A stretch of DNA of 64,000 nt, taken from Rhyzopertha dominica (lineage: Eukaryota; Arthropoda; Insecta; Coleoptera; Bostrichidae). A program made the translations under genes and the position numbers. The DNA is taken from contig QCXZ01000138.1 of NCBI GenBank assembly GCA_025024175.1, forward strand, positions 3,968,002 to 4,032,001, written 5' to 3'. Below are positions 46,272 to 59,033 of the stretch, piece by piece (the first letter of the stretch is position 1; the number at the start of each line of letters is the position of its first letter). The notes beneath the pieces were generated by a model. That model searched no databases, was not told the DNA's origin, and saw only the letters and a list, made by a program, of their open reading frames with translations.

Positions 46272-47653
46272 CATGGGCGTACCCAGCTTTTGGTCTAGAG
46301 GGGGCAAAGCAGGAACGTCCTGTAGAGTATAATTCAGCATAAATAAAAATAATAAATGCTTATAAGATACAGGTACTTTAGTAATTAATGAAGTATTTAT
46401 TTCATGAATAATCTTGGTGGATTTTCTGCAAGGCGACTTAAAACATCTTCTGTGAAATAAAGACCGAAACTATTTATACGTTTTCTATGTACACTGGTCA
46501 TGCAAAGCCCCTTCCTTACTAATTCCGTTATTGATGAACTCAGTTAGGTGAGGCGCATTCAGCTGCATCGCTCTCGCGTTTAACAAAAAATGAGTTGATA
46601 CATTTTATTTGAGAGAATAAAGATCCGTGATCCACATAATGTATAATAATATCATACGGAATACCAAAGGAACATAAATTTCACCTTAAAAGTTCTACAA
46701 ATATGAGCACGATTTCTGATTCAAAATTAACACATATCAAAGACTAATGCATTAACCGATGCGCTTTTAGTACAGTTTCAACTTCTCATACCAGAAGCTT
46801 TAAAAATTTAAGCTGGGAGTTCATATGTTAAAGATACAATTGTAGTAATATTTACTCCTCAGGGAAAGAGACTCGATGGATAACTAACATTATTAAAACT
46901 CAGAATGACAAATGCCTCAGCATTATGCGTCAAGCCAACCTTCTTAGATCGCCAGTGCATTGCTCTCAAAAATTAACCGACTATTTAATATTTTAACCAA
47001 ATTAAGCTTCATTTAAATAAACTGAAATATATTCAATTGCATTTTAACAACACACCGGGTTTTAATTCGTGCTGATAATGCTTTTACTGGATTCCTAAAA
47101 CTTATATTAAATAAACTGACTTTTATAAACGTTTTTTGTTTTTTTTCTGTATTAATTGTTAAAATGTAATGTGAATTTATAAATTTGGTATAAAAGTTAG
47201 AGTCATCACCGAATAATATGACAGATTCTGATGTGATTCCGTAACACAGTAGTTAGTTCAACAATCTTTATAGGAAAAGGTAGAAGAGCTGAACTAAGTA
47301 GAAATCGTGTTATGACTCATCCTGACCAAGATAGTCTTTTAAAGCTATATCCGCCCTAAGGCAACGATTGGTAACAACAAGAATATTGCAGTTACAGCTT
47401 CAAAACGCACATGGCATCGATAAAGCGTGGAAATCTTATTAGAGAAGGTAATTTGCAAGGGTCAAATATGAGTTATGGATGAATATTGTGAAATCACTTG
47501 CCTATAAATATTACTGTACTTACAAATTTGTAAATGAGACAACTTTTAGGTGTACACACATAATGAACCAGCTAAATGTATGGGAAATTGGCAACCCAGG
47601 TCCAGGGGGGACAGCTGCCCCCCCCCCTTGCTCCCCCCTTCGGTACGCCCATG
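46272..47653. mobile_element. hAT-like element with 8-bp target duplication
   Basis: The ends are CATGGGCGTACC (46272) and GGTACGCCCATG (ending 47653), perfect 12-bp inverted repeats. They are flanked by the direct repeat TGCATGGA at 46264-46271 and 47654-47661, an 8-bp target duplication typical of hAT elements. Near the right end is a G/C run that is palindromic (GGGGGGACAGCTGCCCCCCC, about 47606-47625). Minus-strand translations near 46400-46500 give short peptide-like stretches (FTEDVLSRLAENPP) that may be transposase remnants, but no intact gene is present. Confidence 0.75.
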
Positions 47654-47661
47654 TGCATGGA

Positions 47662-49160
47662 TAAGAATAAAGAAAAACTTTTAATATTATTGGTAAGGAT
47701 CGAAAAAACCACCCGTGACTTGCTACTTGCAAAAGTAATCGATAAAGGGATGGGAAAGCAAAAAAGCAAATCTTAGTATTTTTAGAAGGTGCATTTTTAT
47801 ATCACCCGAAAAAACTACATTCGCTTCTTGCCACCAAATTGCACATCAGTACAATACATACCATTTAACACTTTTAACAAAGCAACTGTGGTTAAAAATC
47901 TTTTGTCACGGATATACTCTGTGTCTGTTACGCTATTTATTTTATAAAGAATGCCTGGCATCAAGAAGTCACAGGAGATACAATTAAAAATTATTTTAGA
48001 ATAGTATAATATATAGAGCTCTATCGATTATTTAAAAAAAAAACATAAAGATGAGGTTGCTCCAGCAGGAGACTTAAAAAACTTCGGACGTGTAATGGAA
48101 ACTCCACTGATCCACTGTATTTACGCAGAATTATGCAGAGTTATAAAAGCAAAGACTCGCCAAACAACCCTTCAGGGATATTTTGGATCAACACAATTTC
48201 AATGAAGTTTGTTTGCAGCATTTAAATCAAAAGCAAATGTTTGTACGTACGTATGTGCGCATATATCAGAACTTACTTTAAATTTTCTATTTTTTTTTAA
48301 CACGGGTACTTTATTAATGTATTATTGTTTGTGTGCAGTTTTACTGCAAATACCTACAATAACATGTAAAGCTGACAGTTTATGTAATTTTGAATTTCCT
48401 ATGAACTGATCCCTTCCTTGAGTGGACATATTTTGAGAGTCCCCTGGGTATGCATACAAGAGATATTTCACCTTACTGTGTGAAAAAAAATACGATTAAA
48501 TTCTTTCAAAAGCTTTAATAGCTATTAATCATAAAAAGTCAACTAATGTACGTGTTAATAGAGGAACTTCCTCAATGATTTAGTACAATTTTTATAGGAT
48601 TGTATTATACAGCGTGATAACTAGACATGATCAAATTGTCCAAACCATTCTAAATTTATTTTCTTAATGAAACGTTTTAGATTTTTAATTTCGTCGGAAT
48701 CTATTCTTAATTCTCTTTATTTTAAATGCGACCTTAAACTTTATACATCCGGTACTTGCAGTTTCTAAAATATTAATTATTATTTTGAATATACACTCCA
48801 TATATACTAGTAGGTCATGGAACATGCAAGATGCTTTTTAATGAGAAGATAGATAAAAACATGAATGTAACAGATTGATATATAAGTAGGTATAGGTATA
48901 TGGAATGTGCAATTTATTACGTACCAAATTGAAGCTATACATGACTTTGACAAAACAGCAGAAACACCTGTTAAAAAATGTGACATCTGATCTAATTCCT
49001 GAACGTAGACATACCAGTCCAAAATCATTTGAAAAACACAAGGAGCGGCTTGAAAAAATAGGTAAAGTGAACGGGAAGAAAGTGTAATAGTTTCGTAAGG
49101 ATAAGTTATTGGGAATGGCAAAAGCTAACGACATCAATACAGAAAATTCGTGCATTACCG
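47662..49160. other. No recognisable gene; short basic frame
   Basis: A plus frame at 48905-49087 ends with a basic, helix-like stretch (SFEKHKERLEKIGK) that could be an exon or repeat fragment; no family is recognised. The rest is AT-rich and featureless. Confidence 0.35.
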
Positions 49161-49480
49161 TACTAAAACACCAACAATTATTAACAGTCATTTAATGTGA
49201 AGTTTTCTTCTTCTTCAATTGACACACTTTTGAGGATATTTAGAAATGCATTTCTAATCACTCATAAGTTGCTGTCATTATTTCATCTTCGATTATAAAA
49301 TATGTACTTAATATGAATCCTCTGTACTAAAACTCAACAATTATTAATAGACCGTCTATTGATTCCGCAACTTGATGTAGTATATACTTTCGTGGGCATT
49401 TTGCAATGTATTTCTAATTCACTCATAAGTTGCTGTCATTTTATCATCGATTATAAAATATGCACTTAATATGAATCTTC
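49161..49480. repeat. Two-copy tandem duplication, period about 162 bp
   Basis: Unit 1 (49161-49320) and unit 2 (49325-49480) share TACTAAAAC, CAACAATTATTAA, ATTTCTAAT, TCACTCATAAGTTGCTGTCA and ATATGAATC in order and spacing. A central block of each unit has diverged strongly. Confidence 0.75.
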
Positions 49481-52400
49481 GTCAAATGATTTTCAGTAGC
49501 TACACATAAACATTTTTATGTTTCTTTGTTTTACTTTACTTGTGTTCTAAGATTCAATTTCTCTATTCCTTTAATCAAAACACTCTCTACGATTACGTAT
49601 GCGATGTTCAAATATTAGTGATTTTACTATGTGAATTTTTTTTTGAGTAATCTGGTGGCACTACCCAGTATAGGTGTAGCTGTTCGTTCATGCAGTTACT
49701 CAACACGACATGAACATATTACTCCAATGCATGCTTATACACCTGTGCACCCACAGCATAGTGTATGAGAACTAGGCCAACATTTCACTGGGTATTATTA
49801 GTCTAGTACGAAATGTCAAAGTTTCCTTTATAATGCTGCTAGACAACGGCTTGATTCATTACGTTTTCACGCAATCACACTACCTAACGAATTCCGTTAA
49901 TTCATGAATGTTGAACAGTTGCTCGGTAAAGACAACCGCTGAATGGAATACTAATCAAGTGTTATTTTAATAGCGTACACGCAATATGGTTACCAGTAAC
50001 ATGGATTTGCGGAGATTGGTCGTTGGAAGCTTGTATAATACGTTAGCACTTCTGTACAAAACAAAATATACTATCTAAGGTAGTTATTGTATAAGGTAAT
50101 GTGTTAGAAAGATAAAAACCTGAAATGCAATCATAGTCTGACGAGCTGCAATACCATCGAAACTCATGACTCATGAGTAACAGAATCTGACTGAATAACC
50201 ACGATAGATATCTTTGCCTGAAGACAGTAAATTATCCACATCACGTCACGACTTTAGCAGAAACAAGTCTTTTCAGTGTTGCTTAAAATACAATTAGATA
50301 CGTTACGTCATTACGTTTTATGCTTTAGATCGCTTCTTATTAACTTCCATGTAAAATTATATGCATATACTTCATAGCGTCCTAAAAAGTAACAAGGTAA
50401 TTATTCATTTATTCACCTCTAATATATAATGATCTTAATGACAATCATTCTGCATGTCACATATGTCATTTTTTTAAGGCAATTGTGTCTAGCACATGTG
50501 GTATACACATGTTTGTATCTTTACTAGTGGCTGCTTCCCAAATTAATATCAACACCAACTCAAAAAGTTATTTTTGACTTTCCTTGTTAAAATAACAAAA
50601 TGACAAATAAAATTTATTTCCGTAATTTTGAGTAGAGTATTACGAGAAAATGTATGTAGCGGCAATATGTTCCTGACGATGAAGAAGAATTAAGAAGTAA
50701 AGAAACAATTTGATGTATTTCTCATGACATAATTTGCCATACTACACTGCACTGAAAATTTGCATTAGCCCATAAAATAACTCTTTCAATAAATAAAAAA
50801 AAACTGTATGGAAAAGATTAGTTGCAAAAAAATAAGAGAGTCTTTAAGATGTTCTATCTTCTTGTAAATATTTAGATGCATGAAATCTGAATTACTGAAA
50901 AAACCAAGCGGTTATAGCCACATGCAATGAAAGAACCGTTCTAACATGTGATACTGTTATAGAAGCTTTTAGAACTGAACTGAGGAATCCCACGATTCCT
51001 ATCACTTAGTTTTACTGTTCTTGTCAACCGACGAGGATTCTTTTATTTAGTGTTTCTTGGATAGAACCACGTCTTGTGTCATTTTACTTTTATCCACATC
51101 TCTACCGACACTAACAAACAAAAAAACCATCAAAACCTATCGTATCTCTCAATCTACCGGCGATAAATTTTCGTAAACAATAAAGACAACAACAGCTACC
51201 GTAAACACCCACACACCTTCATTTGATTTTCCCAGCAGCTACTGTAATTGCTTCCGAACTCGTGGCTAACTATAGCATCAAACCAAATTATTTCCCGTCC
51301 CAAGCAGCTACCCCATTACCAACTCGGTACATCTATAATTTAAAAATAGACCATGGGCCGGCTGACCTTGTCTGGCCATACGTCTACTGTTCAACGAACC
51401 AATTTTCAAGTGATATACACCCCGATGGCTCGCGGTGAAGAAGGCATCGTGAGAAAGTCGCGGCATACCTCTCGGTGGGACAGGCATAGTAACAGGTACC
51501 AGACTGCTAAACGGACCCTAAATCCGAGGTGGAATAAACCAGATTCTGGTGATCAGCTGAGAAATGTTTAAAATCACCTATTCATAATAAGCATCTTGTT
51601 TAGCTTACCTAAAGTACAGTAGATGGCTGTCAGACAATGTAATGTCCAATATTCATCACTAAATTTAATCTTAAAAAGAATCTTGCTAGGTATGTTTAAT
51701 AAATATCACTGGAAGTTATCCTTAATTAAAAGTATTAAGGTACTACAACAATTATCGGAATATAGAAACTAACAGGAGAACAAGATAGATCCAGTCTATG
51801 ATAGCAGTTCGCGTTTAATGTCACCAATCAGTTTTCTCGTCCCATTCGTATGATGTAGCATCAAAAATTATAAGATTCACTACTTGCAAGGTTATTTCTC
51901 CTAAAAAAAAAACAACAACAAAACGTCATCTGAAGACCCACGCTTCTTCAAAGGCTAATTTCATTCAAGAGTTACACAGCTTTTGCTTCAGAAGGAATAA
52001 TTTGTAACGAAGATAGTCATCGATATCAAGACACTTCCACGTTCGAAAACAAAAATCAGGTTCAATGTTGACAATAGTGATGAATACTTTGACGAAAATG
52101 AGGTAGATGATGAGGAAATATCCACGATATCGCTGACAAACAACAACTAGGAGGACATCATTAAAGACAGAAATTACGAAACCAGAACAGTACAGTGATG
52201 TAGGTTAATGTTAAATTCCTTTCTCCACCAGATGAAAAATTAAGCATTGCATTTCATATGGAAGAACCTCTCAATGCTCTGAGCAATCTAAAATCAGAGG
52301 AAGAAGAGTAGAAACTTGAGACATAATATCGTTGTTGCTGTCTTTGACTGCTGGAAAATACGTTAGATGGCCATTCGATGTTATCGGTTTTGAATATGCT

Positions 52401-54199
52401 AATTGATGAAGTTACAATTTGAACCATTTCTAAATACATTCCACCATACAACGTCAAGTTGTATGTATTACAAGCCATCAATTCAGTTTCAGAGGAACTT
52501 GCGAATGACCCTCTCGAAAAATATTAGGGTTTTCGTCCCTCCAGAAATGCATATTCTGCTCATTCACACGGGCATTGACGTGCATTCATCGCCAAAGCAA
52601 ATATTCTACATTAGATACTATAATCTCTTGCTCTAAAATTTCACGGAATTGAAGTCTTCTCTCAAAGTTATCTTCGCCGGGTTCCTGGAGAGTTTTCGTC
52701 TTATATACGGATGAAATTTATACAACTTTTTGCAACTTTCCTTACTGATGAATAAGAAAGTCCAGCGGCTCTGGAAAAGCTGCACAATGAACTAGGAATC
52801 ATCAAGAAGTAACTCAAACCAGAGTATCTCATCGACAGCGGAAAGGCTGTTTTCAAACGCAGACTTAATTATCAGAAAACAGCGAGAGACTTGATGACGA
52901 GTACTTTTTTCTACTTAAATCTTTGAAATAAAGGAATCTGAAAACATTCAAAATGACCGTTTGAAGTAAACCGAGCAACTTTAAGCCCTTTGAAACTAAA
53001 TCTCAATGATAAAAATCCGGAGTCTTCGCAATCTTTCCTCGAAATTTGAGAAGATTTGAAGCACACCTTACCGAGGATCATCCTTTAAAGGATCCAGCTT
53101 GAATCAGCTCGGTGCCAGTGTAGTATTAAATCTGCTCAAGTGCCAAAATTCTGCAAAGAAAGCTGACGTGATATGTAAGTGTATGATAGTTTCATTAATA
53201 AATTTCTTCGTCTAAAACGGAGTCAACGGAATGACGGCAAAAAAATTAAAGTTGAACGAAAGCTGCAAATGTTGAAGATAAACTAAATATATAGTAGAAG
53301 TCTTCCATAAAAGAACGATAGCTGAACAAAAAAACAGATGAAAAGGACAACACAGGAGTTATTGACGTTCCTCATATTAAAATACCAGTTTTTAAAATGA
53401 CAAACTCAACATCTTTTCTATTAAATGGCGGGAGTTAAAGGTGGTTTTTGAAACAGTACATTTTTGGAACAAGATATTAATGCCACAAAAAGAACGGGCA
53501 CAGACCCAACTTTGACAATTCTTTGTCTTTGGATCTTCAGGCTCTTAAATAGCAGGATCTTTCTTAGTACGTAACGATTTCTACGATTTGTGATGGTTGA
53601 TCTGACTACTAGAATTATTTCCTCGATAAATAAGGAAACTATCCATAGATACTCGCAGATTCAAGAATTGAAATCCATCAGCACAACTCTAAGTATCCTG
53701 ATGATTACAGTTCATTTAGAGTAACTACTTTACCATACGTCTCTAACTCGAGCAAAGCAGAATTTTGGCATAAAGAAGACGGTGTAATGGAATTCTTTGA
53801 ACCAAAGTGGAGACTCAAAATTGTCACAAACAGACACTGTTGAAGCGGAGAACCTGAATTTTCTTAACAAAATGTGAGAGGTTTAAGAACTCAAATTGCT
53901 TTAGTTTATAGCGAAGTATTACTTTGATTATAAAATAATACCGTTAACCGAGACGTTTTTACATGAAGTAGTATAGCCTCTCAGTTGATGAAAAATGGGT
54001 GAAATAAAGATGTGGGCTCGGTTATAGTGTGGCGATTCCTTCCTTATTATTCGTTCTGTGTACATATTACCAAGGTCATCTCTAGAAATTTATAAAAATT
54101 ACGTTACGATTATTGGGTGTATCATAGCAATGTACCTCAATGAAAATTTATGTTTTGTATAGGTGATTATAATTCGACAGATATTAATTGGTTACATGA
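49481..54199. other. Gene-poor stretch, no recognisable gene
   Basis: Frames at 51223-51571 (plus) and 52254-52636 are short and unassigned. Between about 52040 and 53900 several coding-like peptides appear in different frames, such as NSDEYFDENEVDDEE near 52070 and VPHIKIPVF near 53370. They may be remains of an old retroelement, but the family cannot be named. Confidence 0.35.
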
Positions 54200-54283
54200 T
54201 GCCGAAAATAATTATTTGTAATGAACATAAGAGACGGCTATTGGAATAACAACCTCATATTATGTAATGAAAAAGTATTGCCA

Positions 54284-54355
54284 GCTTTGACCGGGAATCG
54301 AACCCGGCACCTTTAGATTGCTAGTCAAACGTGCTAACCACTGCATTATCAGAGC
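54284..54355 (-). tRNA. tRNA-like sequence (anticodon AGC), probably a SINE head
   Basis: The 72 nt fold as a cloverleaf: acceptor GCTCTGA with TCAAAGC (six of seven pairs), D arm ATGC/GCAC, anticodon arm TTTGA-CTAGCAA-TCTAA with AGC, and a perfect T arm CCGGG-TTCGATT-CCCGG. The B-box GGTTCGATTCC is exact and the A-box nearly so. An AGC anticodon would mean alanine, but the G3-U70 pair required for tRNA-Ala identity is absent and a degenerate copy lies beside it in inverted orientation. A repeat of tRNA origin is therefore more likely than a working tRNA. Confidence 0.45.
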
Positions 54356-54457
54356 CCTTTTCAGATTCGAAGTATATGTACATCAAAGTTTATTACAATA
54401 TAACGCTGCTAAACGCCATCCAGTGCATTTGCAGCTAAATCGCTCGAATCCGAATAG

Positions 54458-54520
54458 GTCTTTGATAGAGTAGTTGTTAGTCACCTGACTAGCAACCCGG
54501 GTTTGATTCTCGGTCAAAGC
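54458..54520 (+). pseudogene. Degenerate tRNA-like copy
   Basis: Plus-strand counterpart of 54284-54355. It keeps the acceptor end TCAAAGC, TGACTAGCAA and GGGTTTGATTCTCGG, but the anticodon stem is shortened and the D arm altered. It is not expected to function as a tRNA. Confidence 0.5.
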
Positions 54521-54595
54521 TGGCAATATTTTTTCTTTACATATATTGCTTATTATATTAATAACCATCTCTCACGTACATTCAAAATGCATTAA

Positions 54596-57500
54596 GGCGA
54601 TAATTATATCTAACGAATATAACTTCATAAATACGAAGTTCTCTTTATCAATATAATAATGTTAGAAATGTGGGATATATTCGTATATACTAAACATATA
54701 ATATTCAAAAGTCGTGGATTTTTCGAGTCTTATTTTACATACCGCTTCCAAATGGTTAGTTAACGACCTCCTTTCAGCTGAAGTACCTGTCACTAGTGGT
54801 GTGCCTCAGGGATCAGGGATCGAAATATGTTCGATTTGATAGTCACGTTTCATTGCTCTTAAAAATGTTATTTTGCACTTAAGTTGTTAATATCCAATAT
54901 CAGTTTAATTAAATTAGAAACGCCATAGTACTACCTTTGCTGAATTATGGTTTGGTGGCCTATTTTCCTTGTTTAACCTTAAGAATGCATAATAGCACCC
55001 GATTAATGTTGTTGTCGATTTGTGTTCCGCTTGAGAAAGTTTGACCACGTTTCCTCTAAAATTAATGAACTGAAGTGGTTGAAATAGATGTCTAAATTCC
55101 ATACTTCCTTCTTTTTCAGATGCTTCACTTACAATTACAAAATTTAAAGTAGGCAGTTATGTTGTTCTCTTTGTATTTTATTGTGTAATTTAGCTTATAT
55201 TATTAAAGCATTATATCATATTGTAATCATACTAGTTTCTTATCATTTGCGGATGCCGTGAAATTGTTTAGAAGAATTGACTCTGGGTGAGAAAATGGAG
55301 GGGGTATTGAGGGAGGGGGGGAGGGGCAATTACCTATTACAAGACAAAATTAGACTGCCAAAATTTAAAAATACACTATTTATTTTCTAATGTAAGCATG
55401 CATTTATATTTGTTAGATAATATTATTTTCGAGGTTTAAAAGAATATCACTTTTTGTTCACTTTATTTTGCGTATTATGTATGTCACGTATAAAAATGTT
55501 TTATTATTTTATTTTAAACGAAAACAAATATGTACAGGAAAAATGTATCGATCCCAGTGCCTCGAGCTGGTTAACAGTTTTAGAGATGGAATAATTAATC
55601 TTTGCAATAAGATTGTTGGCTTCATTAAAAAATATTCTGCCATTACGTTTTAGTACGTTTATGTGTACGTTTAGTACAATACATTTTTCTTTTATTCATA
55701 GAATTTGTTTGTATCTGGGTGTACTGATGTTTATAATGTGTATGTATACAGGATGTAAATAAACATAACTACTAATATTATTATTATATTTTGGTCTTCC
55801 TTTTAAAATTAGAAGAAAATATTTTGATTTGTCTATTATCGCAGATGATATCAGAAATGTCTCGATCGCGGCAAAAACAAACCATGTACAAAATACAGAT
55901 TAGTAACTAGCAAATTTTATATGATAAAAATGTAATTTAAGGCTTATCTGGTTTATTTTCACAAGTTCTGAAACAGCACCGTACCTACTTCTATCAAGTA
56001 TGTACAACCGGCCAACAGGGCAAAATTGAAGCCGACTGGAAACATCAACGAGGGGGTAAGGCAGGAACGTCCTGACTCTGGGATACAGGTACCGGACAGC
56101 GTGGGCGGCTATTTCAACAAAAAAAAAAAAGACCAGAAAAATTGACCCAGACAGGGGCAGCGGCAAAAAAGCATCTCGCGATTTCTAATTCAATACCGAT
56201 CGGAGGCGAAAGCATTCAAGTAGCAACAAATTAAACAAAAACCGAGGCATTATCCTTCTCTATTTCGCCGTTTACCACCTCGTCAGTCTTTCCAATAAAG
56301 CCCGCATCTTGTACAAACCAGTAGAAAAGGACGAACGCGCCTAAACTCGAACGCTCAGGATAAGGACGACGGCAATATCCCCTCTTCAAACACTTAACAC
56401 AGTAGAGTAAAAGGAATGTGGCAGTAGTGCATTGCTATCGAGCAAAAGCGGACACCAATATGTTGTAGAGACCATCGAGTGCCTTGTTTCGATGTGGTTT
56501 TGTGATACTTTGACGGAATTAAACAAATAAGGATTACATATACTTAGGATAACGACAAAAGGTAACGCTAGTCGATGCTCCTTTGTCAACAAAGGGTCGC
56601 TATTGATTCAATCGACCATCTGCCTCTTGGTGTGCATTCGGCGCAATATCGCATGCAACCTGTTGATATTTAGAAGGAAGGTTATTCAGAAAACGAGTTT
56701 ATGTTGGGAATCTGCGAGTGCTTCTTTAGTTACATAAGGAGTAATTTCAATGGCGTGTAAGGTTATCCAAATCAGTGTAAACAAATGTAAAACAGCTTTT
56801 ACGTCACTAAATTCATTTGGCCTCGCTCAATTCTTACAATTAAAGCTATTTAAAAAGACAGAGTAGGAGCAGTCTTAAACCCACACCTCACACATCACCA
56901 CATCCTCTTATCTAAAGAACGAAACATCTTTAAATGCAAATTCCGTTTTTTCTTGCAGCAACACGTGCAGGCTTTGTTTAAGCGATAGGCTACTTCGAAA
57001 CCAGCAATTTAAAACCAACCATAATAACCAAACAATGCAATCATTTCAAAAACAAAACGGCATTGTTCGTACAAAGTTAAAAGAAACTAACAGGACGGAA
57101 ACAAGCTGACGTTTTTATCTCATATTAGATAAACTTGTGTACATTTACACAGACAGCCGTGTATAGGTGCCCAAATTTACCTGCAACAACCAAGTTTATG
57201 TTCTCGGTTATAACAGTTCTCCGTTTTACTTAATTAACAGACAACGACGAACAATGTCCTCATAGTCAACAATACCGCAAAGGAAATGGTTTCCGGGCCA
57301 TTCTAGCGTAGCTGAAACCTTTCAATACCGTGAAGTGTATACCTGAGCTAGTGACTCAGGTGGAAATAATACTGTGGGTATTATCGAGAATTAGCAATTC
57401 GGGAAAGGGTAGACGACACTATCAAGAGAAAGAAGAGGCAAAGAGAACCGTTACTACGCTGCTCGTCTGCTCATAAAATGCCGTGACCCCACTAAATTAT

Positions 57501-57608
57501 GGGCGACACGACCTAAATTTTACAAAGAATGGCGACAAAAAATTCGTACCCATAATTTTTAATTGAAAAAAAAATGCAATTTAATCGACTCCATACGTAT
57601 TGCAAAAT
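54596..57608. other. Gene-poor stretch, no recognisable gene
   Basis: A G-rich run lies at about 55290-55326. A G+C-moderate patch at 55990-56170 has an open frame on the minus strand with no family resemblance. No RNA gene or bounded transposon was identified. Confidence 0.4.
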
Positions 57609-57845
57609 ATGGCAGCTTATGCATTAGATGAACAATACGTTTTGTATGCAAGGTCAAGCTTTACTAATGACAGTGGAACAAGCATAAATTTTTATGTAAA
57701 TGACACGGTGCCTTTAGAAGAGTACGATTACAACGATATTATCGATTTTTATGATGGCGTTTTACTACAATGTTACGTGCGCTTGGTTATACAGATTTTT
57801 TTAATTGCGCAATGTTGCCGAACATACAGCTGCTTTGGACAATGA
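57609..57845 (+). CDS. Unassigned 78-codon open frame, possible first exon
   Basis: It begins at ATG in a favourable context (AAATATGGC) and encodes an acidic, Tyr/Asp-rich segment (PLEEYDYNDIIDFYDG) after an NDT potential glycosylation site. This is the kind of sequence seen in extracellular N-terminal regions of receptors. The end becomes hydrophobic (VIQIFLIAQCC) before a stop. I recognise no family, and no splice-linked downstream exon was found. Either a real exon or chance is possible. Confidence 0.25.
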   Translation: MAAYALDEQYVLYARSSFTNDSGTSINFYVNDTVPLEEYDYNDIIDFYDGVLLQCYVRLVIQIFLIAQCCRTYSCFGQ

Positions 57846-58953
57846 ATATGGATACTTTCATTTTTAAATAAAACGTGTATACTTATCTTAGCCTCATTTC
57901 CATTTGATTTAAAGAATTTATTTAAACCTTCAGGTATGTCAAATTTTAAAAAAAATTGCGAAAATTTTCAATTGAATGTTCTAATCAAACGTCAACTCGT
58001 CATGCTTGATTCAAATTTGACAATTCCGTGGTGGTTGTAAAATGCCAAGCTTTTGGTTTTGGACTAGAATCTAAGACAAACGATCTTTGTTACTCGTATC
58101 AGCTCAAAAAGACCCATGTACAATCATCGTCATAATTCCCGAAACAACTGTGCCACCTAGATCTTATGGTTCCATTGTCCGCTTTTCGGCTAAAGTTTAA
58201 GAATCTTTAAGTAAAAATTTTCCAGCTTTCTAAAGTAGACTGAAATTTGAATTACGAGTTCGGTAACACTTCTGGATTCTCCTTCCATTTATCAGCCAAC
58301 CAATTACCTACGTTTTTGGTATTATTTTAATTTCTCATGATCTGCACAAACGAAACAACAACGAATTGGTACACCAGTGGTGGTGGTGTAATACAAAATT
58401 TCCAATATTTAATTAATTTAACTCAGTAAATATTATTTTACAGATTTTTTACATGACAGATGAAGACACCTCATATGAATTCTTACTAATAACATTTAAA
58501 TTTTGTTAGGAAATATTTATTACAGCTTGACGAATCGCAAGTACTCTACTAAAAGGCTGAAATCTTAGCAGGAAGTATTGCAAGAACTTTTTATAGCTTC
58601 ATTGTCAGTAATCTCTGCACCAAGAATTTTTGAGCCTGTTTTTTTCTTGTTTACAAATGGAATATCAATGTAACCCTCACATTTACCGTCAACCACCATG
58701 GCGCTTTATTGTTAATAGGTCTGCTCCCGTATTTGCTAAGAGTAAAATAACATCTTAAATTTCCAACTATAGATTTTCAGTTTCTGAATCACTTGATACT
58801 ATTGGATTACAATATATTTATGAACAATTATTGTGAACAAATTTGAGCGATTGTCACCTAGTCTGAAAGTTTTCTTGATTTTTATTTTGAATGGAAAATG
58901 CTGATTTAGATTTTTTAGATGAAGTTTTTCTTATCACACGTGGACTAGAGCAT
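57846..58953. other. Intergenic, no recognisable gene
   Basis: AT-rich, nothing supportable. Confidence 0.5.
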
Positions 58954-59033
58954 ATTACAGTAACCCGTGTGATTACAAATGAAGCTCTCGCTAAAGCATT
59001 CGTCATTTGTAATCATTCACGCTTGTAGTGTAA
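58954..59033. repeat. 80-bp hairpin repeat
   Basis: The outer ATTACA/TGTAAT ends and the inner GATTACAAATGA (58971-58982) pair with TCATTTGTAATC (59003-59014), giving arms of about 30 bp around a 20-bp loop. This looks like a minimal foldback or MITE. Confidence 0.6.

Larger units (their letters stand above)
54200..54595. repeat. Large palindrome whose arms carry tRNA-like sequences
   Basis: Arms of about 160-185 bp (54200-54385 and about 54430-54595) are imperfect inverted copies separated by roughly 45-50 bp. Both contain a tRNA-like sequence oriented towards the outside, followed by the same tail (GCTGGCAATA, a T run, then TTAC). GAGA(C/T)GG(C/T)TATT marks the outer parts of both arms. 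It is either a foldback element built from a SINE-like unit or two SINE copies inserted head to head. Confidence 0.7.

Noticed and set aside
54284..54355. Functional tRNA-Ala(AGC)
   Set aside because: No G3-U70 pair, a mismatch in the acceptor stem, and a degenerate inverted partner with shared flanks; repeat origin is more likely.
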